Assembly (NCBI GenBank): GCA_900618795.1
Contig: UYJD01000004.1
Location: 489,732 to 553,731 of the forward strand
DNA length: 64,000 bases
Reading direction: 5' to 3'
Origin: Cyanodermella asteris
Taxonomy: Eukaryota > Ascomycota > Lecanoromycetes > Ostropales > Stictidaceae
In this document: positions 52,892 to 62,567 of the stretch, piece by piece
How the letters are laid out: each line of letters opens with the position of its first letter
Position numbering within the stretch: position 1 is the first letter of the stretch
Made by a program: the position numbers and the translations under genes
Notes under the pieces: generated by a model
What the model saw: the letters and a program-made list of their open reading frames with translations, nothing else
What the model was told of the DNA's origin: nothing
The model's database searches: none

Positions 52892-54115
52892 ATGGTTTCT
52901 ACCCGTCAAGTTCTCGCTGCTGCCGCTCTTTTGAGCCTCGGATCGGCGGCACCAACCGCAATCCCCAACGAAGGCGTCTCTTTCAGCGTCCGCGAAGTCG
53001 CCAACCCCAACTATATTCCGGAGGATCACGTCACCCTCTACCGCCGTGCCCTCGAGAAGGCCAACCCAGGTCTGCAAAAGAGAGGCAAGTCGGGTGCCGC
53101 CACTGCAAATGCCCAGTACCAAGTGCCGGTCAAGGTCGGTAGCCAAACGTTCCAACTTACCTTCGACACTGGCAGCTCTGACCTCTGGCTCATCGGTGAC
53201 GGCTTGACCGGCCAAGGCAAGCATACATACTACAAGCCCGGCTCCACCGCCAAGCAGGTCCCTGGTGCGACCTTCAAGATCGGCTACGCAGATTCTAGCT
53301 CCGCATCTGGCGATGTCTATGCCGACACCGTAACGGTCGGAACCGTTTCCGTGACAGGAATGGATGTTGGACACGCCAAGCAGGCTACCTCTGCATTCAT
53401 CAATGGTGACACCGACGGCCTCCTCGGTCTCGGTCCGGGCCAGCCGACCGTCCAACCCGGTCCCGCAAAAACCTTCATGGACACATTCGCTGCCCAAGGC
53501 GGCCAGAAGTTCTTCGCCGTCGACCTCCACAAGGACGCCCCCGGAGTCTACGACTTCGGCATGACCGACAAGACCAAGTACACCGGCGACATTGCATACA
53601 CCCCCGCCGACACCAAGTCCGGCTACTGGCTGGTCAACACCGACGACAAGATCAAGGCCATCGTCGACACCGGCACCACCGTCACCGTCCTACCCAAGGA
53701 CGTCGCCAGCAAGTACTGGTCCCAAGTCAAGTCCGCCAAATCCAGCGTTCCCGCCGGCCACGCCACCGAGACCATCTGGGACTTTGACTGCAGCGAGAAG
53801 CTGCCGGACTGGCCTCTGAAGGTCGGTGGGAGGACCATCAATGTCCCCGGCGATGTCATCAACATGGGACCGTCCGGAACGGCGGGACGATGCACCGGGG
53901 GTCTCCAAGTGAATACCGATTTCAAGGACTGGAATATCTTTGGAGCAATGTTTATCCGCGGCATGTATGTTGTGTATGATTTGGGCGCGTCGAGGGTTGG
54001 GTTCGCGCAGAAGGCCGCGAGTAACGCTGCGACCACTGCTGCGACAGCTGCGACGACCAAGGCTGCGACGGGTCAGACTGCGACGGTCACCAAGGTCGTT
54101 GAGGTTGCGAACTAA
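52892..54115 (+). CDS. Secreted aspartic protease (A1, aspergillopepsin-like)
   Basis: A single exon of 407 aa. The signal peptide is about residues 1-19 (LAAAALLSLGSAAP). The propeptide ends at a dibasic Lys-Arg (LQKR|GKSGAA) near residue 67. The mature enzyme has both catalytic motifs: Asp92 in FDTGSSDLWL and Asp259 in VDTGTTVTVLP. The flap Tyr lies in KIGYADSSSASG. Two Cys residues (WDFDCSEKL, AGRCTGG) are placed to form the single disulfide of this group. The C-terminus has an extra Ala/Thr-rich tail (NAATTAATAATTKAATGQTA) beyond the family end GFAQK; it may be O-glycosylated and has no hydrophobic GPI signal. It is an extracellular acid endopeptidase for nutrient protein breakdown. Confidence 0.95.
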   Translation: MVSTRQVLAAAALLSLGSAAPTAIPNEGVSFSVREVANPNYIPEDHVTLYRRALEKANPGLQKRGKSGAATANAQYQVPVKVGSQTFQLTFDTGSSDLWLIGDGLTGQGKHTYYKPGSTAKQVPGATFKIGYADSSSASGDVYADTVTVGTVSVTGMDVGHAKQATSAFINGDTDGLLGLGPGQPTVQPGPAKTFMDTFAAQGGQKFFAVDLHKDAPGVYDFGMTDKTKYTGDIAYTPADTKSGYWLVNTDDKIKAIVDTGTTVTVLPKDVASKYWSQVKSAKSSVPAGHATETIWDFDCSEKLPDWPLKVGGRTINVPGDVINMGPSGTAGRCTGGLQVNTDFKDWNIFGAMFIRGMYVVYDLGASRVGFAQKAASNAATTAATAATTKAATGQTATVTKVVEVAN

Positions 54116-54787
54116 GCAGTATTGTCATGCATGCATGGTTGTTTGATGGGATCCCACAAGGGACCTGAAACTTATGTACATACTTTCTCATGAATCGAGC
54201 CGATGCTTGGGCCTTTTTTCATTTGCTCTCTTTTTCGAGTCATCTCATTTCTGTTCCAAATGATGCGTTGTCAAAGTACTGCGTCCAAGGAAAGGGCTAC
54301 TAACATGAGACCGTGCGTCTATTGTCAGGAGTAGTGGTTGAACGAAGGTCGTCATCCGCCTTCGCCAATCTGCTGAGTCGATCAAAACATGTGCGACTCG
54401 AGTACATCGCCAGCTACCAGATTAGTCAGCTTGAGTCAAAGTTCAGACAGTATCAGGTCTTCAGAGCAGAAGACGGGTGCCGCCACTCTTTGACCAGAGG
54501 ATCATACAAATACCGTCGAGTACACGATATGCATCTAGGATGAATATCACAGTAAGTCTCATGTTTCATACGTCAAGCTATTCAATTCACACTAGCAGCT
54601 AAGACACTTTCAGTACCAAAGTCAACTGCAGCAAAAGTCTTCGACGCTTCATTTCCAGCTTCCGTCAACAAGTTCGTTTGGCAAAAGAAGTCTTTCCCCC
54701 ATGATACACACGTCAGTGTAGTCAGCCATTCAATCCCAAGCGAGAGCTCAGGTCTCAACAGCCAAGAGTCGAAATTGTATCAGCTAC
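54116..54787. other. Intergenic, tail-to-tail
   Basis: 670 bp, no supported gene; an open frame at 54313-54543 has no domain. Confidence 0.45.
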
Positions 54788-55156
54788 TTAAGAAGCAGCA
54801 TTAAGCGCCTTGCGGACGGCGGCGAGTACCTGATCCTCGGTTCCGGAAGTCGCGGGGACGTGAGCAGTCTTTCCGTCGGTGTTCTTCAGCTCAAAGGCCT
54901 TCAGGGTGTAGGGTCCGTTGCCAGCTCCTTCGAGCAGCTTCTTGATGACGGCCACGACCTTGTCGGTGGAGGCGGTGTTGTCGCGCTTCTTCCACTCGTC
55001 GCCGACATTCAGGCACAGGGAGTTGGAGACGCCGTCGGCGCAGACCAAGGTGTCGCCGGCGTCGTTCTGCCACCAGCCACGGGCGTTCAGAGTGGGCATG
55101 GCGGCGACCATGGAAAGGAGAGCCGCGGGGGCGAGAAGGGTGGAGATGGCAACCAT
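54788..55156 (-). CDS. Small secreted protein, family unknown
   Basis: A single exon of 122 aa. It starts with a clear signal peptide (MVAISTLLAPAALLSMVAAM) and a likely cleavage near AAM-PTL or after NAR. The mature part begins with Trp pairs (GWWQNDAG) and has two Cys (LVCADGVSNSLC) that could form one short-range disulfide. A helical charged region follows (STDKVVAVIKKLLEGAG), then FELKNTDGKTAHVPATSG and the ending DQVLAAVRKALNAAS. I know no family for it. Codon use is GC3-rich like a well-expressed fungal gene. A TATA-like CATAAAAG lies about 175 bp upstream on the same strand (55332-55340). Small size, secretion and Cys suggest an effector-like or cell-surface protein, but that is a guess. 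Confidence 0.75.
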   Translation of the reverse strand: MVAISTLLAPAALLSMVAAMPTLNARGWWQNDAGDTLVCADGVSNSLCLNVGDEWKKRDNTASTDKVVAVIKKLLEGAGNGPYTLKAFELKNTDGKTAHVPATSGTEDQVLAAVRKALNAAS

Positions 55157-56130
55157 CTTGACTGATTGTAGTGGAAAGAAGGTTTGTGGTTGAAAGAGTG
55201 TATTGAGTTGTGATGGCTCTTGTCTGGCTTGGTTGGAAGAGCTTGGAGAGTGTGGAGAGGTGATCGCTGTCCAGGCTCAGAGAGCTGTGGATTGGAAGGA
55301 AAGAAGTATGTGTTTGGAGAATGTTGGAAGTGCTTTTATGCCCGCGACGTCTGGAGCTGGGGCCTGTTTTCGGGCAAGGTGAAGCAAGACTCATGCGGGA
55401 TCATTTGGAATTGGGAGCGAAGCTGCTACATTCATTTGCCTGCCTGACTGGATTTGTCACGACGCAGCTCAGTGAGTCGGTGAGTGATGAGTGAAGGCAT
55501 CCTGAAATCGGGGAAGGGGACCCGAGTTCAGTGAAGTTCCTTTGCCAAAGCTGATCATATCCTATCGTGACGAAGAGGCCTCTGGGAATGCTTTTTGTCT
55601 TCTCAAGAATGACGCTTCGGAGATGGACGGACAGGGAATGGTTGTATCGAACTATGTCGTTGTTCACTGTGCGACAGCTTGCCGCCAAAACGCGCTGGGC
55701 GACAACCGCGAGGGCGCCTCTGTACCATTATGCTGAGAGCAGCCAGTATCCAGCACCTCCGGCAGACCTGACGGCCCTCATGGTACCAAAGGTGAACTGA
55801 CCAAGAATGATGTCAATCTTGTCCCTTATCCGTACCACCCTGGAGTCACCGTGAATGGCGTCTCTTGCAAGGGCATGCTCCATGATACCAGCTGACAAGG
55901 CGCCCAACGGACTCAATTCACCAGCTCCGAGCACGAGTGTACAGAAATGCCGAATGTAGCAACCCTCATGCGTTCAAAATGCGCACCATGGCAGTCACGC
56001 AGGCCTGAAGCATGCCGAAGCCGGCGAGCTTCAACCTTCTTGAGTCGTCCCGCCTCCACCCTGATTGCGGACAAGCGTGCAACTATGAGTTCGATCCCGT
56101 AGTGCTGGAAGACCTTGTCCTGCCCGTTTT
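55157..56130. other. Intergenic
   Basis: About 970 bp between the small secreted protein and the unresolved minus-strand gene. No domain-bearing ORF; 55728-55934 (-) is open but unremarkable. Confidence 0.4.
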
Positions 56131-57030
56131 CTATTCACGCGCTTCCAATAGCCATCGGCACCCATATCCCTGTGCACAGTTCCAACGTTGGTCTAGCGTA
56201 GAGGGGCGAGTGAGTTGAAAAGCGAGCGGACCAAATTCATAAACACGTGAACATGATCTCAACATTCTCTCAGCCTTGGCAAGCCGTCGCATGATATCAG
56301 CCGGAAGGCCGCGCCCAGCAAAAAACTGATGCACATGCTGGCAGACGAGTCGGAGGTCTGCAGAAAGGCAAAACCATTAAGTTGACACGAAAACTGGTCA
56401 GTAGTCATACCATGTCTGGTCATCTCACCGATCTATTGTGGTCAACTTGGTAGCAATACGGAAGCACGAGCAATGCTGGTAGTCAATTTTCGGACTGCCC
56501 CAATTCGTCAGCAATGTGAACCGATCCTCAGACGTATACAACATGGTTTCATCCAAAGATGTTGGATCTAATACGCTCCCTGGGGCCCCGGACAAATAAA
56601 CAGGGCATTCACACTGCTCTTGTGGCTCTATTGCGACATGCGCGGATTCTGAACACGTAAAGACAGTACTTCTCCAGCACTTTGATCAAATGAAGTAGCA
56701 GTAGTGTGCCAATAATTCAAGGCGGGCAAAAAGTTTTGCACGAACTCTTACTCGTCCATGCATCTCAATAATCCCTAGAACACCGCTCAAAAAGACAGCT
56801 ATGCATGAAGCCTCCTGTTGCTTATGCTCGTGCTCGCCTACAGCGCTTGCCATAGGAGTCGCAACAGAGATAGTTAACGTAGTCTGTATAAGATGAAGAC
56901 TCGTAAGCCGCCAAGACCAGGCTCGAAAGGCGGCCGAGAGGTCGACATTGCTGACCAAACCAGAGAACGAACCAATGATACCACCAATCACGTAGCAAAG
57001 CCCCTCTATCGGTATAGTTTCCGGTTTGTC
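56131..57030 (-). CDS. Unresolved multi-exon membrane-protein gene or remnant
   Basis: Three protein-like blocks lie in order on the minus strand. Block 1 (57030-56752) reads PIEGLCYVIGGIIGSFSGLV, LHLIQTTLTISVATPMA and ASCIAVFLSGVLGIIEMHGR, with two or three hydrophobic segments, and ends at a GTAAGA donor. Block 2 (56679-56429) reads ESAHVAIEPQEQCECPVYLS and DRFTLLTNWGSPKIDYQHC, and ends at a GTGAGA donor. Block 3 (56357-56131) reads LRLVCQHVHQFFAGRGLPAD, RRLAKAERMLRSCSRVYEFG and QRWNCAQGYGCRWLLEAR, then stop. Blocks 1 and 2 join in phase, but block 2 to block 3 is off by one with the obvious acceptor. No good start was found upstream of block 1. It may be a decayed gene, a sequencing indel or a missed exon. 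Family not recognised. Confidence 0.4.
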
Positions 57031-57368
57031 TCATCAAAACCCCCACTACTGTAATCCTTCGAGAAGGTGTGCTTCAGGTGCAGCGAATTATGAGATCATC
57101 TCACGGAAAGTGGAGACCACGGCTGGCGTGGGGCGGCGAACCGTCAAAAGAACCGCACGAAGTGATCGGCTGGGTACGGATATTATAGCTGAGCAAAAAG
57201 GCTGTTGACCATCTCGAAGCTGAGCGTTGAGCCATAATTATATTCGTCAAAGACCCAGAACGTGTTCAAGAAACGGTGCAAACTGTTTTGGAAATTTCTG
57301 CCATTATTGAGATTGTACTTCGAAAAGTTTTTCCCTAGTCCAATTCAAACACGCTATAATCTATCAAA
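57031..57368. other. Short intergenic region before the oxidoreductase
   Basis: 338 bp; AT-rich near 57230-57368, no ORF of note. Confidence 0.45.
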
Positions 57369-58629
57369 ATGTCTATTGGCGTCGCGATCATCGGTGGTGG
57401 TACGCCAGTCAATCCAAGCAGACATCTCCTCCAAAGCCTCTAACCCCCATCGAACAGGAATCTTCGCCCGCGAAGAGCACCTCCCCGCCGTCAGTGCCTC
57501 CCCACACCTGACCCTCAAAGCAATCTACTCCCGCAGCCTCAAATCGGCGCAGTCCCTCGCCGCCGACACCTCCATCGATCTGTATTCCGAAGACTCCGAC
57601 CAAGGCAAAGGCACCGGCTACGACGCCGTCCTCTCCCGCTCCGACATCTCCGCCGTCATCATCGCGCTGCCCATCCTCGTGCAGCCGGAATACATTAAAA
57701 AGGCCATCAAAACCGGCAAGCACGTGCTGAGTGAGAAGCCGATTGCCAAAGATGTGGCTACGGCACAGGAGTTGATCAAGTGGGTGAATGACGAGAAGCC
57801 GGATGGCGTCAGCTGGACGGTTGCGGAGAATTTCCGGTACATGAATAGTTACAAAATGGCGGCGGAGGAGATTGGGAAACTGGGGAAAATTGTGGAGTTT
57901 AGGATGAAGAGGCATACCCTGGTCACTGGAGGAAAGTACTTTGGTAAGTTTGCCTGTTGTGGTTTGAGAGGTGGTGGTGGACTTGAGGCTGACTAGCTGG
58001 ATGCAGAAACGGAGTGGAGAAAGACGCCCGACTACCAAGGTGGCTTCCTCCTTGACGGCGGCGTCCACGACGTTGCGGTCCTGCGCTTGATCATCGGCAA
58101 AGACGACCCCATCACTAGATTGTCGGCCTTTACCCGTCAGAACCAGCCGCATTTGCCACCGGTCGACACCATCGACGCGACCTTGAAGCTCAAATCCGGA
58201 GCAACAGGAACTATCTCGCAGTCATTCGGTACAACATTCCCAGGCCGGTCCGAATGGGCAGTTGCTTGTGAGAAGGGCTCTGTGGTTGTGGGTTGGACTG
58301 CGGACATAGCGGTCAAGCAAAAGGGTGCTCCGAATGTTGTGACGATCTTGGACCCGAAAGGACAGCTAGTTTCGCAGACAGAAGTTGCGGATGAGAGGAC
58401 GGGAGTACCACCGGAGGTCATGGCGTGGGGCAAGGCTTTGAGCGAGGGAAGAGTCAACCCTGAGCAGAGGCCGGAAGAAGCATTGGCGGACCTCGAGCTG
58501 GTAAGTTTTGACCTTCCCCTAATACACCAGAAACTCGCTGACAACACACAGATTGAGAGGATGCTTCGCAGTGGAGAACAAGACGGCGCTCCTCAGAACG
58601 TGACTCTACAGTCCATCCAGCAACGCTGA
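57369..58629 (+). CDS. Gfo/Idh/MocA family NAD(P)-dependent oxidoreductase
   Basis: Model join(57369..57399, 57458..57943, 58007..58500, 58552..58629), 362 aa; introns are 58, 63 and 51 bp. Exon 1 gives the Rossmann start MSIGVAIIGGG|IFAREEHLPAV. The N-domain then has AIYSRSLKSAQSL, SAVIIALPILVQPEYIKKAI and the family's EKP motif in GKHVLSEKPIAKDVATAQEL. The C-domain has WTVAENFRY, WRKTPDYQGGFLLDGGVHDV (catalytic Lys/His region, with DGGVHDV) and QSFGTTFPGRSEW. The family oxidises sugars, inositols or biliverdin-like substrates; which one is unclear. The last intron is 51 nt, a multiple of three with no stop, so its retention would add 17 residues in frame. Confidence 0.9.
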
Positions 58630-58681
58630 TACTCAGTACATACAGCAAATACAATTACCTCATCCTAACCCGCTCTCCCTC

Positions 58682-59216
58682 TCACAACTTCGACTTCTCA
58701 CCGTCATCAACCAACAACTTCGCCAACGCATCCCTGATATCCTTACTCATCCCATTGGGCATCGGCCGGCCCGTCTCCCGATCACAAAACACGTGCATGA
58801 ACCCGCCCACGGCCCTGACCTCGTCGTGCCCGCGCTGGAAAATGCCCACTTCGTACTCGACGCTCGTCTTGCCGAGCTTGTTGACGCGCATGCCGCAGTC
58901 GATCATGTCCGGGTAGCCGACGGAGCCGAAGAAGTCGCAGTGCGAGGTGACGACGATGCCGTTTTCGGGGGAGATGGGTGGCTCGCGACCGCAGTATTTG
59001 ATCAGGTAGTCGTTGATTATGCTGTCGAAGAGCATGCCGTAGACGGTGTTGTTCATGTGTCGGTACATGTCGTTGTCGAGCCTGTATGCGGTGTTAGATG
59101 GAATATGTTTTTTTTTTCGTAAGAAGGGTGAGAAGGGTCTACCATCTTGTTCTGTAGTCTAGGTGATATTTGTAGTCGCTCCGCTTGCGATTCTTCTTGT
59201 CTTGATACGATCCCAT
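58682..59216 (-). CDS. Acyl-CoA thioesterase, hotdog fold (4HBT)
   Basis: Model complement(join(58682..59081, 59143..59216)), 157 aa; the 61-bp intron restores RTRW|LDNDMYRHMNNTVYGMLF. That motif, with DNDMYRHMNNTVY, is the 4-hydroxybenzoyl-CoA thioesterase signature: the Asp that activates water and the HMNN segment. The rest (HCDFFGSVGYPDMIDCGMRV, GKTSVEYEVGIF, VRAVGGFMHVFCDRETGRP) matches the beta strands of a hotdog domain. A T run of 10 or more (plus strand 59108-59117) lies inside the intron. It hydrolyses acyl-CoA thioesters; chain-length preference is unknown. Divergent from the pseudouridine synthase gene. Confidence 0.88.
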
Positions 59217-59705
59217 ATTGGCTGGAAAGTAATTGACAGCCTATTACAGTGTTGAAGATGAATTAGGGGAATTTCATATATGTCACCAGGCACTGGATCA
59301 AAAGGAATTCACAGAAGCTTCACGCAGTTCGGACACAGCATCAAGAGGTATGAAATAGCATCAAGGACTGCGTTCAAGCATTGAGTTCATAAATACTAGT
59401 ATGAGCTCCCCGACGCCCTCCGCAAGACCGTCCACCTCGGTACAACATCGGCAGGGGTCCCACAAGCTTCCCCGGCGTTAAATCCAGTTTGACATTTTTT
59501 AGCCCCGCCGACGGAAGCTGATCTGCAACTTTTTGTCGCATGCGCCTGAAACCACCAAAAATTGTCCCGGACTGATTCTGTATACGCTAGACTCACGAGA
59601 CCACACCCACCACCACCACACCACTATACGTTCTCCTCTTTCACCATACCCTCCCCGCGACTGCTCGCCTACTACGTCCGGCGCGCCGCCGGGCAACGCG
59701 CCCTC
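59217..59705. promoter_or_regulatory. Divergent region, thioesterase (-) / pseudouridine synthase (+)
   Basis: 489 bp. The plus frame of the pseudouridine synthase remains open back to 59562 but has no in-frame ATG before 59706, so it is treated as leader. C-rich CACC repeats (59604-59625) lie in it. Confidence 0.4.
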
Positions 59706-61172
59706 ATGGTCCTCCCGGACAAGCCCTCCACACCCACACCCCAACCCTCCGATTCCTCGGATTCCCCCGACCAAACCAAACCACCACCATCCGTCGCAAT
59801 CACGCCCTGCGACCCCTGGCCACGGCCCTACATCCACTCGGACAATCTCCGACGCGTCGCACCCTACCACTACACCTACAACACCTACGCCAAACAACGC
59901 TGGTACGGGATCACGCTCCTGCGCCTCTACGAGACGGAATTCCGCGACCGGCCGCTCGCATACTACAAACACGCCATCGAGGCCGGAAAACTGGTCGTCA
60001 ACGGCAAGCCCACGACGCCGGACTTCAAGATCCGCAACGGCGACGTCATCAGCCATACGCTGCACCGGCACGAGCCGCCGGTTAGTGCCGAGGAGATTGG
60101 CGTCGTGCACGAGGATGAGGATCTGATCGTGATCAACAAGCCCGCGGGGATACCGGTGCATCCGGCGGGGCGGTACAATTACAACTGCGTCGTGGAGATT
60201 ATGCGAGCGGAACGAGGGCACAACTGGAACCCACTGCCGTGTAACCGGCTCGATCGCCTGACCAGCGGCGTTATGTTTATTGCGAAGCACGCCAAGGCGG
60301 CGGATCGCTTAGGGAAGCAGATCCAGGATCGGAGTGTCAAGAAGGAGTATCTGGCGAGGGTGATTGGGGAGTTTCCCGAGGGGGACGTAGTCTGCGATCA
60401 GCCGGTCATGCAGATTAGTCCGAAGTTGGGGCTGAATCGGGCGAGGGCGAGTGGGAAGCATGCGTTGACGGTCTTCAAGAGGATGGCTTATTATCCGCCA
60501 AAGGAAGCGAAACAGGATCGTGAGGAGGCGAAGCAGCGGGCCGAAGCGGAGGGCAAGCCTTGGAGGGCTATGGAAGGGTATTCTGTTGTCAGATGTCTTC
60601 CATTGACGGGCCGGACGCACCAGATCAGAGTACATCTCCAGTTCCTCGGCCATCCGATTGCGAATGATCCTATATACTGCAACCAGAGGGTGTTTGGACC
60701 ACTGTTGGGAAAAGGGGACGACTCGGCGGACAAAGATGAGGATATAATCAGCAGATTGTCGCGCATGGGCAAGCAAGAAGTTGCAGAAGCACTCGCATAC
60801 CACGATGAGATGGTGGACGATTACAACAAACGAAAAGCAGAGAAGATGACGGGCGAGTTGTGTGAGATCTGCGACACGCCCCTTTACAGCGATCCTGGGC
60901 CACATGAGCTGGGAATATATCTGCATGCCAGACGGTATTCAGATGCCCACGGAAAATGGACATACGAAACAAAACTGCCAAAATGGGCGCTCCCTCCCGA
61001 CGGCATGGAAGGTCCAACGGAGACAACGGCAGAGACGGCCCCGGATGAATTGGCTGCAAGGATTGCAAAGTTCATCCTGGACGAACAGGGAGAACTTCGA
61101 AAAGATGCCCCAGTAGATGACGAGGGACACATCCTTCCCAAAGATGCACTCTGGACCATGCCGGGTGGCTGA
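59706..61172 (+). CDS. RluA-family pseudouridine synthase (PUS8/PUS9-like)
   Basis: A single exon of 488 aa from ATG 59706. An S4-like RNA-binding segment (YYKHAIEAGKLVVNGKPTTP, DFKIRNGDVISHTLHRHEPP) precedes the catalytic domain. That domain has VVHEDEDLIVINKPAGIPVH, the catalytic Asp in CNRLDRLTSGVMFIAK, IQDRSVKKEYLARVIGEFP, and RTHQIRVHLQFLGHPIANDP near its end. The N-terminal 40 residues are Pro/Thr/Ser-rich and disordered. The C-terminal extension has a CEICDTPLY ... YLHARRYSD motif, as in fungal Pus8/Pus9. Pus9 makes pseudouridine-32 in mitochondrial tRNAs and Pus8 in cytosolic ones; no clear mitochondrial presequence is seen. Not fused to a deaminase domain. Confidence 0.92.
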   Translation: MVLPDKPSTPTPQPSDSSDSPDQTKPPPSVAITPCDPWPRPYIHSDNLRRVAPYHYTYNTYAKQRWYGITLLRLYETEFRDRPLAYYKHAIEAGKLVVNGKPTTPDFKIRNGDVISHTLHRHEPPVSAEEIGVVHEDEDLIVINKPAGIPVHPAGRYNYNCVVEIMRAERGHNWNPLPCNRLDRLTSGVMFIAKHAKAADRLGKQIQDRSVKKEYLARVIGEFPEGDVVCDQPVMQISPKLGLNRARASGKHALTVFKRMAYYPPKEAKQDREEAKQRAEAEGKPWRAMEGYSVVRCLPLTGRTHQIRVHLQFLGHPIANDPIYCNQRVFGPLLGKGDDSADKDEDIISRLSRMGKQEVAEALAYHDEMVDDYNKRKAEKMTGELCEICDTPLYSDPGPHELGIYLHARRYSDAHGKWTYETKLPKWALPPDGMEGPTETTAETAPDELAARIAKFILDEQGELRKDAPVDDEGHILPKDALWTMPGG

Positions 61173-61368
61173 AAGAAATCCATCTTGTGTCAAAGTTCAT
61201 TTGCTATTCAGCCCTTGATGCACATGCAAACGCCTCGTAGAGAAAAGTCCCACTATCGTGCCCAGATGGAAGGAAGATAACAACAATTTCTCTTTTGTGT
61301 TGTCCTTTCGTGCGTCGATTCGCTCCAAACACCCGTAGCCCCGTCCATATCAACAATCATCAAATCGT

Positions 61369-62012
61369 TTACGACTCAGTCGTGACACGGCCCTTGGCGT
61401 TTGTGACCTTGACGCCGAGTTCGCGGGCGTGCTTGACAATGTCGACGCGCTTTCTCGACGAGACGGCGTGGCTGATCTCAGCGGCGTATGTACGGTTGTG
61501 CATGAGGAGGAGGTCGAGGTCGCGGACGTTGTGCACGACGAAGGCCTTGTGGCCGGAGGGCATCATGTGGCGGGTCTTCTTGTTGGATCCGTAACCAATC
61601 TGGGGAGTGTTAGTCAGTCCTCGTGGTCTTGGTGAAACCGTCGTGTCCGCAAAAGTCGCAATCGCCGTTTTTCAGCTCGACGCCAGTATCTGCTCGACTT
61701 CTTGCTCACTTCGAGACAATCAGAGTGTTTCACATACCGATGGCATGACCATCTGGCCCTTGAATCGTCGACGGACACGGTTGTCGATACCCTTAGGCTT
61801 GCGCCATGATGAGGGAACGCACTTGAAGCGGTCGCTCTGGTGGCGGAACCACGACTTCGGGTCTATTCCACTTGATCAGCTGTTGTTCATTGTTTCCCAT
61901 TGCCAGACCTTTCCAGCTCTTGCGCCTTTTCCCTCTCTCTTGTCGAGCCCGAATGGTGGATGAAAAACGTACGCTTCTTGACGATCTTGACGTGCTTCTT
62001 TGCGGAAACCAT
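61369..62012 (-). CDS. rpl32: 60S ribosomal protein eL32 (RPL32)
   Basis: Model complement(join(61369..61599, 61738..61862, 61973..62012)), 131 aa; introns are 110 and 138 bp, longer than most in this window. The protein reads [13 protein letters not shown], then [60 protein letters not shown] and ends [14 protein letters not shown]. This is the full-length conserved eL32 of the large ribosomal subunit. Long introns early in the CDS are typical of ribosomal protein genes in ascomycetes. It lies divergently from the MJ1316-domain gene. Confidence 0.98.
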
Positions 62013-62567
62013 CTGAGTGGATGTTAGCTGTCAAGTCGATTGGAACAATGAACATGCGCATGGCATGATATCCTCGACGTACCTTGACTGAGTTGCTGCG
62101 ATTTCACGTCGTCCAAGTCTTTCCGCGAAGTTGAAGGTGATACCCGGATCGCAAGCCTAGTGGGAGCTGGCTTGGCGCTAACCCTAAGTTTTCGCACCTC
62201 GATGTTCCGATTATGTAAGCAACACATCCGAAGACTCTTGTCTATGTGAACACGAGCTCTTCTATGCACGACGATACCCCTGCGGCTAACTCAGCTCTTG
62301 TGGTACTGGATGCGATCAATCGCACGAGCTGTCGTTTCAGATGTCAGTTTAGCACGGCATAGCTTCTCTCGTATTGCAAAGTCTCGGACCTTGCGAGATG
62401 TTCTCGCCAGCACCGCGTACAACGTGCAACAGACTGCAGAACACAGCCACACGGCTTGAGTCACTACTTTTATCGAGCGGATGGCATCGCTCCGCTCAAC
62501 CCTTATCATGTAACGCTGTGACTGCTGGTGAGTGAGGCTCAATTCAATTAGACTCTCTTCCCCCGAT
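62013..62567. promoter_or_regulatory. Divergent promoter region, RPL32 (-) / MJ1316-domain gene (+)
   Basis: 555 bp between the two start codons. As a ribosomal-protein promoter it is expected to be strong; it may also drive the divergent gene. No ORF of note. A 5' UTR intron of RPL32 is possible but not resolved. Confidence 0.45.

Noticed and set aside
50007-54115. Monooxygenase and protease considered as part of a secondary-metabolite cluster
   Set aside because: No PKS, NRPS, terpene synthase, transporter or pathway regulator nearby; the neighbours are housekeeping genes.
59499-60290. 263-aa minus-strand open frame opposite the pseudouridine synthase
   Set aside because: Antisense of a GC3-rich coding region; no domain; the sense frame is well supported.
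60309-60926. 205-aa minus-strand open frame opposite the same gene
   Set aside because: Same reason: antisense of a supported coding region.
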